This document shows, in pieces, positions 1 to 5,642 of a DNA stretch of 6,932 nt. Below the pieces are notes generated by a model. That model saw only the letters and a list, made by a program, of their open reading frames with translations, had not been told where the DNA came from and ran no database searches. The position numbers and the translations under genes are program-made. This DNA comes from Pseudomonadota bacterium (GTDB lineage: Bacteria; Pseudomonadota; Alphaproteobacteria; Rhizobiales; Afifellaceae), in the NCBI GenBank assembly GCA_023417735.1, contig JAEZEK010000227.1:1-6932 (forward strand), written 5' to 3'. Position 1 is the first letter of the stretch, and the number at the start of each line of letters is the position of its first letter.

Positions 1-40
1 GCGCCGATCTGCGCCGGCGCAAGACCGCAACACGCCAGCC

Positions 41-46
41 AGGGGA
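41..46 (+). promoter_or_regulatory. Ribosome binding site of the M20 gene
   Basis: AGGGGA stands 5 bases before the ATG at 52 and supports that start. The rest of positions 1-51 shows no recognisable promoter. All three plus frames are open through 1-51, so the tail of an upstream gene may lie there, but nothing identifies it. Confidence 0.5.
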
Positions 47-51
47 CGGAA

Positions 52-1311
52 ATGCTCCATCAGACGACGAGCCAGTACATCACGAAGGAACGCGTCGCGC
101 AGACGCTCGTGGAGATGGTCAACATCAGCAGCCCCACCGGCGGCGAGGCCGAAATGGCCAACTACGTCGTCGACCGGATGCGCAAGGCGGGCATGGAGAC
201 CGAACTCCAATACGTGAGCGAGGGCCGGCCGAACGCCGTCGGCCACATAAGGGGGACCGGGGGCGGAACGAACCTCCTCTTCACCGGCCACATGGACACC
301 TCCTATGACGGCACCGAGGACTATCTTTCCGGCGACGGCTTCAAGCCGCAGGCGGTGGAGAAGGACGGCTGGATCTGGGGCCTCGGCGCGAGCAACATGA
401 AAAGCGGGCTCGCATCGGCGCTCGTGGCCGTCGAGGCGATCGCCAGATCGGGCATCCGCCTCGCCGGCGACATCTCCTTCGGCGGCGTCGTCGGCGAGAT
501 CGAGAAGACGGCGATCGAGGAGTTCCAGGGCACGAGCTTCGCCGGTTACGGCGTCGGCAGCAAGCACCTCGTCACCCACGGCGTGACTGCCGACTACGCG
601 ATCCTGATGGAGCCGACCCAGAACCGCATCAGCCCGGCCAACATGGGCTGCGTCTGGTTCCGCGTCACCGTCACGGGAACGGTCAACCATTCCGCGTTCT
701 CGAGCCGGCCGGGCGTCGTCAACGCGATCACGCTCATGACCGAGCTCTATCCCGACCTGATGGAATGGGGGAGGCGGTACGAGGCGGCGCATTCCTTCAT
801 GGGCGAGCATCCGAACGTCACGCTCGGCGCCATCCGCGGCGGTGCGCCGTGGCGGCTCTCGCGCAATCCGTATTCCTGCAGCCTCTACATCGAGGCACGG
901 CTGGTACCCGGGCAATCCATCGAAGCGGTCAAGCGCGACCTGCGATCGGTGCTGAACGGCTTCGCCGAGCGCACGGGCACCGGCGAGCCGGAGCTCTACG
1001 TCTACCTGACCGACCCGGCGACGGCGATCTCGGAGGACCTCCCGATCATCGACGCGCTCGGGCAGGCGCAGGTGCAGGTGTCGGGCGAACGGAAACCGTC
1101 GATCATCCGCCGCCCTGGCGCCGATGCCGTCCACTTCACCGTCTACGGCGTCCCCTGCGTCTCATTCGGGCCGGGCGGCCGGGTGCATCCCGACCTCAAG
1201 GGCCAGCCGATGCACGTGGTCGGCGAGCACGCCAATGTCGACGAGCTCGTCACGGCGGTGAACATCTACGTCGCCACCGCTTTGGACCTCTGCAACCGGG
1301 CAGCGAGCTGA
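52..1311 (+). CDS. M20-family metallohydrolase (ArgE/DapE/carboxypeptidase G2-like)
   Basis: A 419-residue cytoplasmic protein with no signal peptide, the usual length for M20 amidohydrolases, which hydrolyse amide bonds in N-acyl amino acids and similar compounds. The fold markers appear in order: H80-M-D82 after a hydrophobic strand (LLFTGHMDT), GASNMKSG at 112-119, GEIEK at 148-152, MEPT with E187, NHS with H213 in the lid domain, and a C-terminal GEHANVDEL with H393. In the classical family the second motif carries a metal-bridging Asp and the third is a Glu-Glu pair; here these positions read N115 and E149-I150-E151. I recall relatives with an NMKG/GEIEK pattern, so this may be a subfamily trait rather than decay. 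The ATG at 52 is chosen because AGGGGA lies 5 bases upstream. The frame is open to the left edge, so an earlier start cannot be excluded. It converges on the lyase gene. Substrate unknown; membership of the family is near certain. Confidence 0.9.
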   Translation: MLHQTTSQYITKERVAQTLVEMVNISSPTGGEAEMANYVVDRMRKAGMETELQYVSEGRPNAVGHIRGTGGGTNLLFTGHMDTSYDGTEDYLSGDGFKPQAVEKDGWIWGLGASNMKSGLASALVAVEAIARSGIRLAGDISFGGVVGEIEKTAIEEFQGTSFAGYGVGSKHLVTHGVTADYAILMEPTQNRISPANMGCVWFRVTVTGTVNHSAFSSRPGVVNAITLMTELYPDLMEWGRRYEAAHSFMGEHPNVTLGAIRGGAPWRLSRNPYSCSLYIEARLVPGQSIEAVKRDLRSVLNGFAERTGTGEPELYVYLTDPATAISEDLPIIDALGQAQVQVSGERKPSIIRRPGADAVHFTVYGVPCVSFGPGGRVHPDLKGQPMHVVGEHANVDELVTAVNIYVATALDLCNRAAS

Positions 1312-1350
1312 GCACCGCGCCGGCTGGCGCAAGCGGCCACGATCCGTATC

Positions 1351-1372
1351 CGGCGGGCGCGTACGCCCGCCG
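1351..1372. terminator. Hairpin between convergent genes, probable bidirectional terminator
   Basis: A perfect 9-bp GC-rich stem (CGGCGGGCG paired with CGCCCGCCG) closes a CGTA loop. It sits in the 75-base gap between the M20 stop (1309-1311) and the lyase stop (1387-1389), where the two genes face each other tail to tail. No run of T follows on either strand, so it is not a textbook intrinsic terminator. Position and stem strength make transcript-end formation or 3'-end protection the likely role for both genes. Confidence 0.6.
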
Positions 1373-1386
1373 CCACGGCCCGCGCA

Positions 1387-2286
1387 TCATCCCTCCGCGG
1401 CGCCGCCTTCGCTGCGAGCGGCTCGGCCGTATCGTTTGTCGAGGGCGTCGTAGACGTCCTTCCGGACCAGCCGCTGCCGGTCCGCGAAGGAGGCGACCGG
1501 TGCATCCTCGTCGAAGCGGCCGTCGGCCTTGAGCCGCGCGAGCGCGTTCTGCATACCGAGGATGGCGCCCTGCAGGGCGGCATTGGCGTAGAGAACCAGC
1601 GCGAACCCGGCCTCGTCCAGACGATCGAACGGCAAGGCCGGCGTCTTTCCCCCGATCACCACATTGACCAGCTGGGGAAGCGGCAGCGCCTTCGGTAGCG
1701 AAAGGATTTCCGCCTCGCTGACCGGGGCCTCCACGAAGAGCATGTCGGCGCCGGCCTCGGCATAGGCATGGGCGCGCTCGAGCGCCCGCTCGAGCCCTTC
1801 CACGCCGCGCGCGTCGGTGCGGGCGAGGATCTGCAGGTTCGAATCCTGCCGGCCATCGACGGCCGCCTTGATCTTGCCGACCATCTCGCCGGCGGAGACG
1901 AGCGCCTTACCCTCGAAGTGCCCGCACCGCTTCGGCATCGCCTGGTCTTCGATCTGTATAGCGCTCGCGCCCGCCCGCTCCAGCACGCGCACCGTGTGGC
2001 CGACATTGAGCGCATTGCCGAAGCCGGTGTCGGCATCGACGACGAGGGGCAGGTCGGTCGCGTCGCGGATCGCCCCGGCATGGTTCGCCATCTCGGACAG
2101 CCCGGCAAAGCCGAGGTCCGGCATGCCGAGGAACATGTTGTTGACGCCGGCGCCGGTCAGGTAGACGGCCTCGAAGCCCGTGTCGGCGATGATCCGGGCG
2201 GAGAGCGCATTGGCAGCGCCCGGCATCAGGATTGCCCCGCCGGCGGCGATCCGAGCCTTGAAGGCGGCGTTGATCGCGGCGCTCAC
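1387..2286 (-). CDS. Isocitrate lyase/PEP mutase-family lyase (PrpB/dimethylmalate lyase-like)
   Basis: A 299-residue cytoplasmic TIM-barrel enzyme of the superfamily that holds methylisocitrate lyase (PrpB), 2,3-dimethylmalate lyase, oxaloacetate decarboxylase and PEP mutase. Visible landmarks are LTGAGV (43-48), the Mg-binding VVDADTGFGN with D84 and D86, QIED with E113, the mobile-loop signature KRCGH (119-123) with catalytic C121, ARTDA with R156, and VEAP with E186. The K-x-CGH cysteine loop is typical of the C-C bond-cleaving lyases, so a retro-aldol reaction giving pyruvate or another 2-oxo acid plus a second acid is the best inference. The exact substrate cannot be read. The start is GTG at 2286, overlapping the prpF-like stop as GTGA with GGAGG 7 bases upstream, which implies translational coupling to the isomerase. 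It is the last gene of its operon. Databases often call such proteins carboxyvinyl-carboxyphosphonate phosphorylmutase, which is probably misleading here. Confidence 0.92.
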   Translation of the reverse strand: MSAAINAAFKARIAAGGAILMPGAANALSARIIADTGFEAVYLTGAGVNNMFLGMPDLGFAGLSEMANHAGAIRDATDLPLVVDADTGFGNALNVGHTVRVLERAGASAIQIEDQAMPKRCGHFEGKALVSAGEMVGKIKAAVDGRQDSNLQILARTDARGVEGLERALERAHAYAEAGADMLFVEAPVSEAEILSLPKALPLPQLVNVVIGGKTPALPFDRLDEAGFALVLYANAALQGAILGMQNALARLKADGRFDEDAPVASFADRQRLVRKDVYDALDKRYGRAARSEGGAAEG

Positions 2287-3473
2287 GCGCTCGCCTCCGA
2301 ACCGGCGCGTACCGGGGTCGGCAGACGCCCTTCCGGCACGAGCACGGCGCCCTCGAAGAGCCGGCGCTGCGTCCGGATCACCGTCGCCGACACGGCTTCG
2401 GCGACGCCGTCCCTTTCGCGCACCTCAGCCGCGACCGTCAGCGTGCCGGACGGATGGCCGATCACGATGTCGGCCCCTGGCGCCGCGCCGGAAACCCGCT
2501 CGGCGACCACCGAACCGGTGAGGCGTGCGGCAGTCGCGAGGCAGAGCGCCCCGGTGAGCGGGACCGCGCGGTGCGGCTGGCCGACGGAGATCATGCGCAC
2601 GGCGATGTTGTGCTCGGCCGTGGCGAGCATCCGACCCGACAGAGTCGCGGCGGCCCGTGGCGCGGCAACCATGGCAACCTTCGGCACGCTCAGGATCGCG
2701 GACGCGTCTTGGAGCGAGGACGCGAGCCCCATCGCGACGGAGGCGGCGCAGCGGATCGCCTCCAGCCGCCCCATCAGGACCGCGTCGGCCTCGACGGCGT
2801 CGGGCAACTCCGTGCCCTCGCAGCCGAGCGTCTCCGCCGCCACGAAAACGCAGGGGTTCGCCGCATCGACGAGGCTCGCCGCCACCATGCCGAGGCCGGG
2901 GACGGGGAGCCGGTCGACGGCATTCCCGGTCGGAAGGAGCCGCCCCGTCTTCGCCCCGCCCGGCGCCTCGAACTCGAGCCGCACCGGCGCGCCGGCGCCG
3001 GCGACGCCGTCGAGCCGCCAGTCGCCCTCGACCGCCGCCTTGCCGCCTTCGACCGGGAACCGGGCGACGATGATCTTGGCCGTGTTGGTGTTGTGGATGC
3101 GGACCACCGCCTCGCCGTCGGCAGGCGCGGCGACCAGCCCCTCGTCGACGGCGAAGGGGCCGATCGCGGAGGACATGTTCCCGCAATTGCCGGCGTAATC
3201 CACCTTGGGCGCGGCGACCGCGACCTGGCCGAATGTGTAGTCGACGTCGGCGTCGGGCCGGCTCGGCGGGCCGACGATGCAGATCTTGGAGAGCGAGGAG
3301 ACGCCGCCGCCCATGCCGTCGAGCTGCCGCCCGTTCGGGTCGGGCGAGCCGATCGCGGCGAGGAGGATCGCGTCCCGCACCGCCGTGTCGGCGGGAAGAT
3401 CGGAGGCATGGAAGACGATCGCCTTCGACGTGCCGCCACGGATGAAGGCGGCCGGGATCCGGATCTGGCGCAA
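2283..3473 (-). CDS. PrpF-family isomerase (2-methylaconitate/methylitaconate isomerase-like)
   Basis: A 396-residue protein of the PrpF family (diaminopimelate-epimerase fold). Members shift double bonds in unsaturated carboxylates: PrpF on 2-methylaconitate, methylitaconate isomerase (Mii) in nicotinate fermentation, and GalD on 4-oxalomesaconate. The family pattern is complete: IPAAFIRGGTSK near the N-terminus, DGMGGGVSSLSK (52-63) ending in K63, GNCGNMSS with C97 (K63 and C97 match the conserved Lys and Cys implicated in proton transfer), IGPFAVDEGLV, HNTNT, and HRAVPLTGA towards the C-terminus. The longer open frame to 3668 is rejected: the extra 65 residues look unlike the family, whereas a TTG at 3473-3471 has AAGGAG 9 bases upstream and gives MRQIRIPAAF, a normal PrpF start and length. 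It is first in a two-gene unit with the lyase and probably supplies that enzyme's pathway. Family certain; which acid it isomerises is unknown, so no symbol is given. Confidence 0.92.
   Translation of the reverse strand: MRQIRIPAAFIRGGTSKAIVFHASDLPADTAVRDAILLAAIGSPDPNGRQLDGMGGGVSSLSKICIVGPPSRPDADVDYTFGQVAVAAPKVDYAGNCGNMSSAIGPFAVDEGLVAAPADGEAVVRIHNTNTAKIIVARFPVEGGKAAVEGDWRLDGVAGAGAPVRLEFEAPGGAKTGRLLPTGNAVDRLPVPGLGMVAASLVDAANPCVFVAAETLGCEGTELPDAVEADAVLMGRLEAIRCAASVAMGLASSLQDASAILSVPKVAMVAAPRAAATLSGRMLATAEHNIAVRMISVGQPHRAVPLTGALCLATAARLTGSVVAERVSGAAPGADIVIGHPSGTLTVAAEVRERDGVAEAVSATVIRTQRRLFEGAVLVPEGRLPTPVRAGSEASA
2294..2298 (-). promoter_or_regulatory. Ribosome binding site inside the end of prpF for the lyase
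   Basis: GGAGG (minus strand) lies within the last codons of the prpF-like gene, 7 bases before the GTG start at 2286-2284. That start shares four bases (GTGA) with the prpF stop, the standard layout for translational coupling. Confidence 0.65.
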
Positions 3474-3482
3474 TGCGGCGAA

Positions 3483-3488
3483 CTCCTT
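3483..3488 (-). promoter_or_regulatory. Ribosome binding site that fixes a TTG start for the PrpF-like gene
   Basis: AAGGAG on the minus strand, part of AGAAGGAG, precedes the TTG at 3473 by 9 bases. No ATG or GTG at a suitable distance competes. Conserved PrpF residues begin directly after the TTG codon. Confidence 0.7.
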
Positions 3489-3614
3489 CTGAACGGCGTG
3501 GCTCGACCATACGCCATCTTCAAGGCGTCGGCGCAGAGGCGCTCCGACCGGCGCCGAATTCAAGCCGGGAGCGTTTTGGCGGTTCCGCGCGTTGCTTAAC
3601 CAGTCGGCAATGCC

Positions 3615-3619
3615 GGAGG
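3615..3619 (+). promoter_or_regulatory. Ribosome binding site of the small gene
   Basis: GGAGG lies 5 bases before the ATG at 3625 and is the main reason for choosing that start over two earlier in-frame candidates. Confidence 0.55.
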
Positions 3620-3624
3620 TCTTC

Positions 3625-3837
3625 ATGTACCTTTCCGAAGAACCGCTTCTCGAAGACGCCATCAGCATCCTGAGGCACGCCGGGCATCACGTGGAGGAGG
3701 AAACCGACCTTCCGACGGCGCTTCCAGGCCTTTACAGGATCGACAACGGCCCGCCAGTTCCGATCGACCAGCTGTGCGCGATCGCCCGCAGGGCAGCGGT
3801 CCGACGCCCCGGCAGGAACCCGCACGCGCGGGCGTGA
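3625..3837 (+). CDS. Small protein of unknown function, 70 residues
   Basis: I do not recognise the family. The ATG at 3625 has GGAGG 5 bases upstream, which favours it over the in-frame TTG at 3592 and ATG at 3610. The first 55 or so residues look like a compact globular domain: an acidic amphipathic helix (EEPLLEDAISILRHAGHHVEEE), a Pro/Gly-rich turn, a short strand GLYRIDNG, then a second helix (PIDQLCAIARR). The last 15 residues are basic and Arg/Pro-rich. There is no signal peptide, membrane segment or Cys cluster beyond a single Cys. Codon use shows more A/T at third positions (CTT, GAA, CCA) than its neighbours. It is divergent from the prpF-like gene and convergent with the thiamine-diphosphate gene, 25 bases from its stop. 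The good ribosome site and protein-like composition argue for a real gene; its link to the surrounding metabolism is unknown. Confidence 0.6.
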   Translation: MYLSEEPLLEDAISILRHAGHHVEEETDLPTALPGLYRIDNGPPVPIDQLCAIARRAAVRRPGRNPHARA

Positions 3838-3862
3838 CGAGTCCGGCCGGCGCAGTCCCCGC

Positions 3863-5536
3863 TCAGACCGGCTCGACTACCATCTCCGGCGTGAGCCTGC
3901 GCGGATCGACCCGCAATTCCAGGATCGCGGGGATGCCCGAGGCGAGTGCGCGCTGAAGCGCGTGCGGGAAGTCCGCATCGCGCTCGACGAGCTCGCCGTA
4001 GCCGCCGCATGCCTTCGCGAAGGCGACGAAATCCGGGTTCTCGAGGGCCGTGCCGCTCGGCCGCCCCGGGAAGTGGCGCTCCTGGTGCATGCGGATGGAG
4101 CCGTAGAGCCCGTTGTTCACGAGCACCACGACGATCGGCAGCTTGTATCGTGCCGCAGTGATGAAATCCGGGGACGCCATCTGGAAGTCGCCGTCGCCGG
4201 CGAAGACAATGACCGGCCGTTCCGGATGGCGGAGCTTGGCCGCGACGGCCGCCGGGAAGCCGTAGCCCATCGCCCCCGATTTCGGCGCGAGCTGCGTGCC
4301 GCGCCGGGCATAGCGGAAGTACCGGTGCAGCCAGATGGCGTAGTTGCCCGCGCCGTTGGCAATGATCGCATCGTCTGCGACGGCCTCTCGGACATGGGCG
4401 ACCACCTTCGCGAGGTCGAGCGGCGCATTGATGCCGGCAGGCGTGCTGTACGCGAGATAGTCCCGCCGCGCTTGCGCCCGCCAGTCCCGCCAGGCCGGGT
4501 TCGCGACAGGCGGCAGCAGGGAAATCGCCTCCATGAAGGGGCCGGGGCCGGCATGGATCGGCAGGCGCGCCTGGTACACGCGACCGAGTTCCTCGGCGCC
4601 GGGGAAGACGTGGACGAGCGCCTGTTTCGGCACGGGCGCTTCGATGAGCGTGTAGCCGCGCGTCGGCACCTCGCCGAGACGGTCGCCGATCGCGACGATG
4701 AGGTCGGCTTCCATGACCCGGCGGGCGAGCACCGGATTCGTGCCGAAGCTGAGGTCGCCAACGTAATGGTCGGACCGGTTGTCGAGGAGGTCCTGCGCGC
4801 GGAACGCGGCGGCGACGGGCAGATCGTTCGCGCACGCGAAGGCGGCGAGCCGATCGCAGGCCGCATCGTCCCAGCCCGAGCCGCCGACGACGAGAACGGG
4901 CCGCGCCGCCTCCGACAGCATGCGCTGGAACGACTCCACCGCATCCGGCAGCGGAGCGGGCTCCGAAGCGCAGTAGCGGCCGGCGTCGCGCACCCGGCAG
5001 GTTTCGCTCAGCACGTCCTCCGGGACAGCCAGCACGACCGGCCCGCGGCGGCCGCTCATGGCGACGCTGAAGGCCCGGCTCACCATCTCCGGAATGCGGG
5101 CTGGGTCGGTGATCTCCGCCGACCATTTCGTCGTGTCGCCGAACACCTTGGTGTAGTCCATCTCCTGGAAGGCCTCGCGGCCGCGATGGTCGCGCGGGAC
5201 CTGGCCGACGATCAGGACGAGCGGCGTCGAATCCTGGAAGGCGGTGTGGACGGCGATCGCGGCGTGCATGGCGCCGGGCCCGCGGCTGACGATGCACACC
5301 CCCGGCTCGCCGCGGAGCTTGGCGTCGGCCTCCGCCATGTTGGCGGCGTTCGCCTCGGGCCGGCAGACGATGAAGCGGATGCCGGCCTCGCCACCGTGAA
5401 GCGCGTCGAACACGGGCAGCGCGCTCTCGCCCGGCACGCCGAAAATGGTGTCGACGCCGTGGCCGCGCAGCGCGTCCACCAGGATACGGCCGCCATTGCG
5501 GGCCGGCGCTTCTGCGCCGCTGCTCGGTGCGCTCAT
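3863..5536 (-). CDS. Thiamine-diphosphate enzyme, acetolactate synthase large-subunit-like
   Basis: A 557-residue cytoplasmic enzyme with the three-domain layout of the acetolactate synthase/pyruvate oxidase family. The N-terminal pyrimidine-binding domain has IFGVPGESALPVFDAL (31-46), then RPEANAANMAEADAKL with E61 at the place of the glutamate that activates the cofactor, followed by SRGPGAMHA and FQDSTPLVLIVGQVPRD. A central domain follows. The C-terminal domain carries the diphosphate/Mg motif GDG (447-449) through NN (474-475), then GLYGSIRMHQERHFPGR and a closing LELRVDP strand. The substrate should be a 2-oxo acid, possibly pyruvate. However, the usual RHEQ is RPEA here and no regulatory small subunit is nearby, so a biosynthetic acetolactate synthase is unlikely; a catabolic decarboxylase or carboligase is plausible. 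The frame is open to 5632, but homology begins after the ATG at 5536, which has a modest AAGGCGA 6 bases upstream. It follows tctA by 106 bases on the same strand and may be co-transcribed with it. Confidence 0.93.
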   Translation of the reverse strand: MSAPSSGAEAPARNGGRILVDALRGHGVDTIFGVPGESALPVFDALHGGEAGIRFIVCRPEANAANMAEADAKLRGEPGVCIVSRGPGAMHAAIAVHTAFQDSTPLVLIVGQVPRDHRGREAFQEMDYTKVFGDTTKWSAEITDPARIPEMVSRAFSVAMSGRRGPVVLAVPEDVLSETCRVRDAGRYCASEPAPLPDAVESFQRMLSEAARPVLVVGGSGWDDAACDRLAAFACANDLPVAAAFRAQDLLDNRSDHYVGDLSFGTNPVLARRVMEADLIVAIGDRLGEVPTRGYTLIEAPVPKQALVHVFPGAEELGRVYQARLPIHAGPGPFMEAISLLPPVANPAWRDWRAQARRDYLAYSTPAGINAPLDLAKVVAHVREAVADDAIIANGAGNYAIWLHRYFRYARRGTQLAPKSGAMGYGFPAAVAAKLRHPERPVIVFAGDGDFQMASPDFITAARYKLPIVVVLVNNGLYGSIRMHQERHFPGRPSGTALENPDFVAFAKACGGYGELVERDADFPHALQRALASGIPAILELRVDPRRLTPEMVVEPV

Positions 5537-5602
5537 GAGATCTCGCCTTGACGTTGGTCGCTCGGAGAGCGGGACATGGACGAAGCTTCGGCTCCGGCGC
5601 AA

Positions 5603-5629
5603 GCCTTCCGGCGCAGGCCGCCGAAAGGC
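5603..5629 (-). terminator. RNA hairpin downstream of tctA, possible terminator or processing site
   Basis: The minus-strand transcript can fold an 11-bp stem (GCCUUUCGGCG with CGCCGGAAGGC, one U-G wobble) around a 5-base loop, beginning 13 bases after the tctA stop. On the plus strand the wobble becomes a C/A mismatch, so the fold favours the minus transcript, the one that carries tctA. No U-run follows. It could end or attenuate transcription before the thiamine-diphosphate gene, or stabilise the tctA message. Confidence 0.45.
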
Positions 5630-5642
5630 CAATGCGGGATCC

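Larger units (their letters stand above)
3474..3624. other. Divergent intergenic region between the PrpF-like gene and the small gene
   Basis: This 151-base stretch should hold the promoter(s) for the isomerase-lyase unit and for the small plus-strand gene. I could not find a convincing -35/-10 pair on either strand. An imperfect inverted repeat, CCGGC (3548-3552) and GCCGG (3564-3568) around an AT-richer GAATTC core, could be an operator, but in DNA this GC-rich it could be chance. No regulator gene is visible in the window. Confidence 0.35.

Noticed and set aside
1768..3198. 476-codon open frame on the plus strand across the lyase and prpF-like genes
   Set aside because: It lies antisense to two genes with full family motifs. 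Its product is Ala/Arg/Pro-rich and low in complexity, the normal by-product of GC-rich codon use.
3474..3668. 65-residue N-terminal extension of the PrpF-like protein
   Set aside because: It has no family similarity and runs across the opposite-strand small gene. A well-placed AAGGAG and TTG give a normal family start.
3520..3825. 101-codon minus-strand frame opposite the small gene
   Set aside because: It has no ribosome site that I can see and a non-globular composition. The plus-strand frame is better supported by GGAGG and by its residue pattern.
3819..3832. Short hairpin CCCGC-ACGC-GCGGG at the end of the small gene as a terminator
   Set aside because: The stem is only 5 bp, lies inside the coding end and has no T-run. 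Such repeats are common by chance at this GC content.
3732..5297. 521-codon minus-strand frame overlapping the thiamine-enzyme gene
   Set aside because: It is a shifted frame of the real gene, with an Arg/Pro/Gly-rich product and no domain signature. A frameshifted or fused protein is not needed because the correct frame is intact.
3962..5551. 529-codon plus-strand open frame opposite the thiamine-enzyme gene
   Set aside because: It is rich in Arg, Ala, Gly and Asp without any recognisable motif, while the minus strand encodes a complete thiamine-diphosphate enzyme. It is antisense openness from strong third-position GC.
5581..5590. 10-base palindrome CGAAGCTTCG as a regulator binding site
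   Set aside because: It is short, single-copy in the window, and not placed near a recognisable promoter.
5537..5632. 32-residue N-terminal extension of the thiamine enzyme
   Set aside because: It is Arg/Ser-rich with no family pattern. The ATG at 5536 gives the normal length and start.
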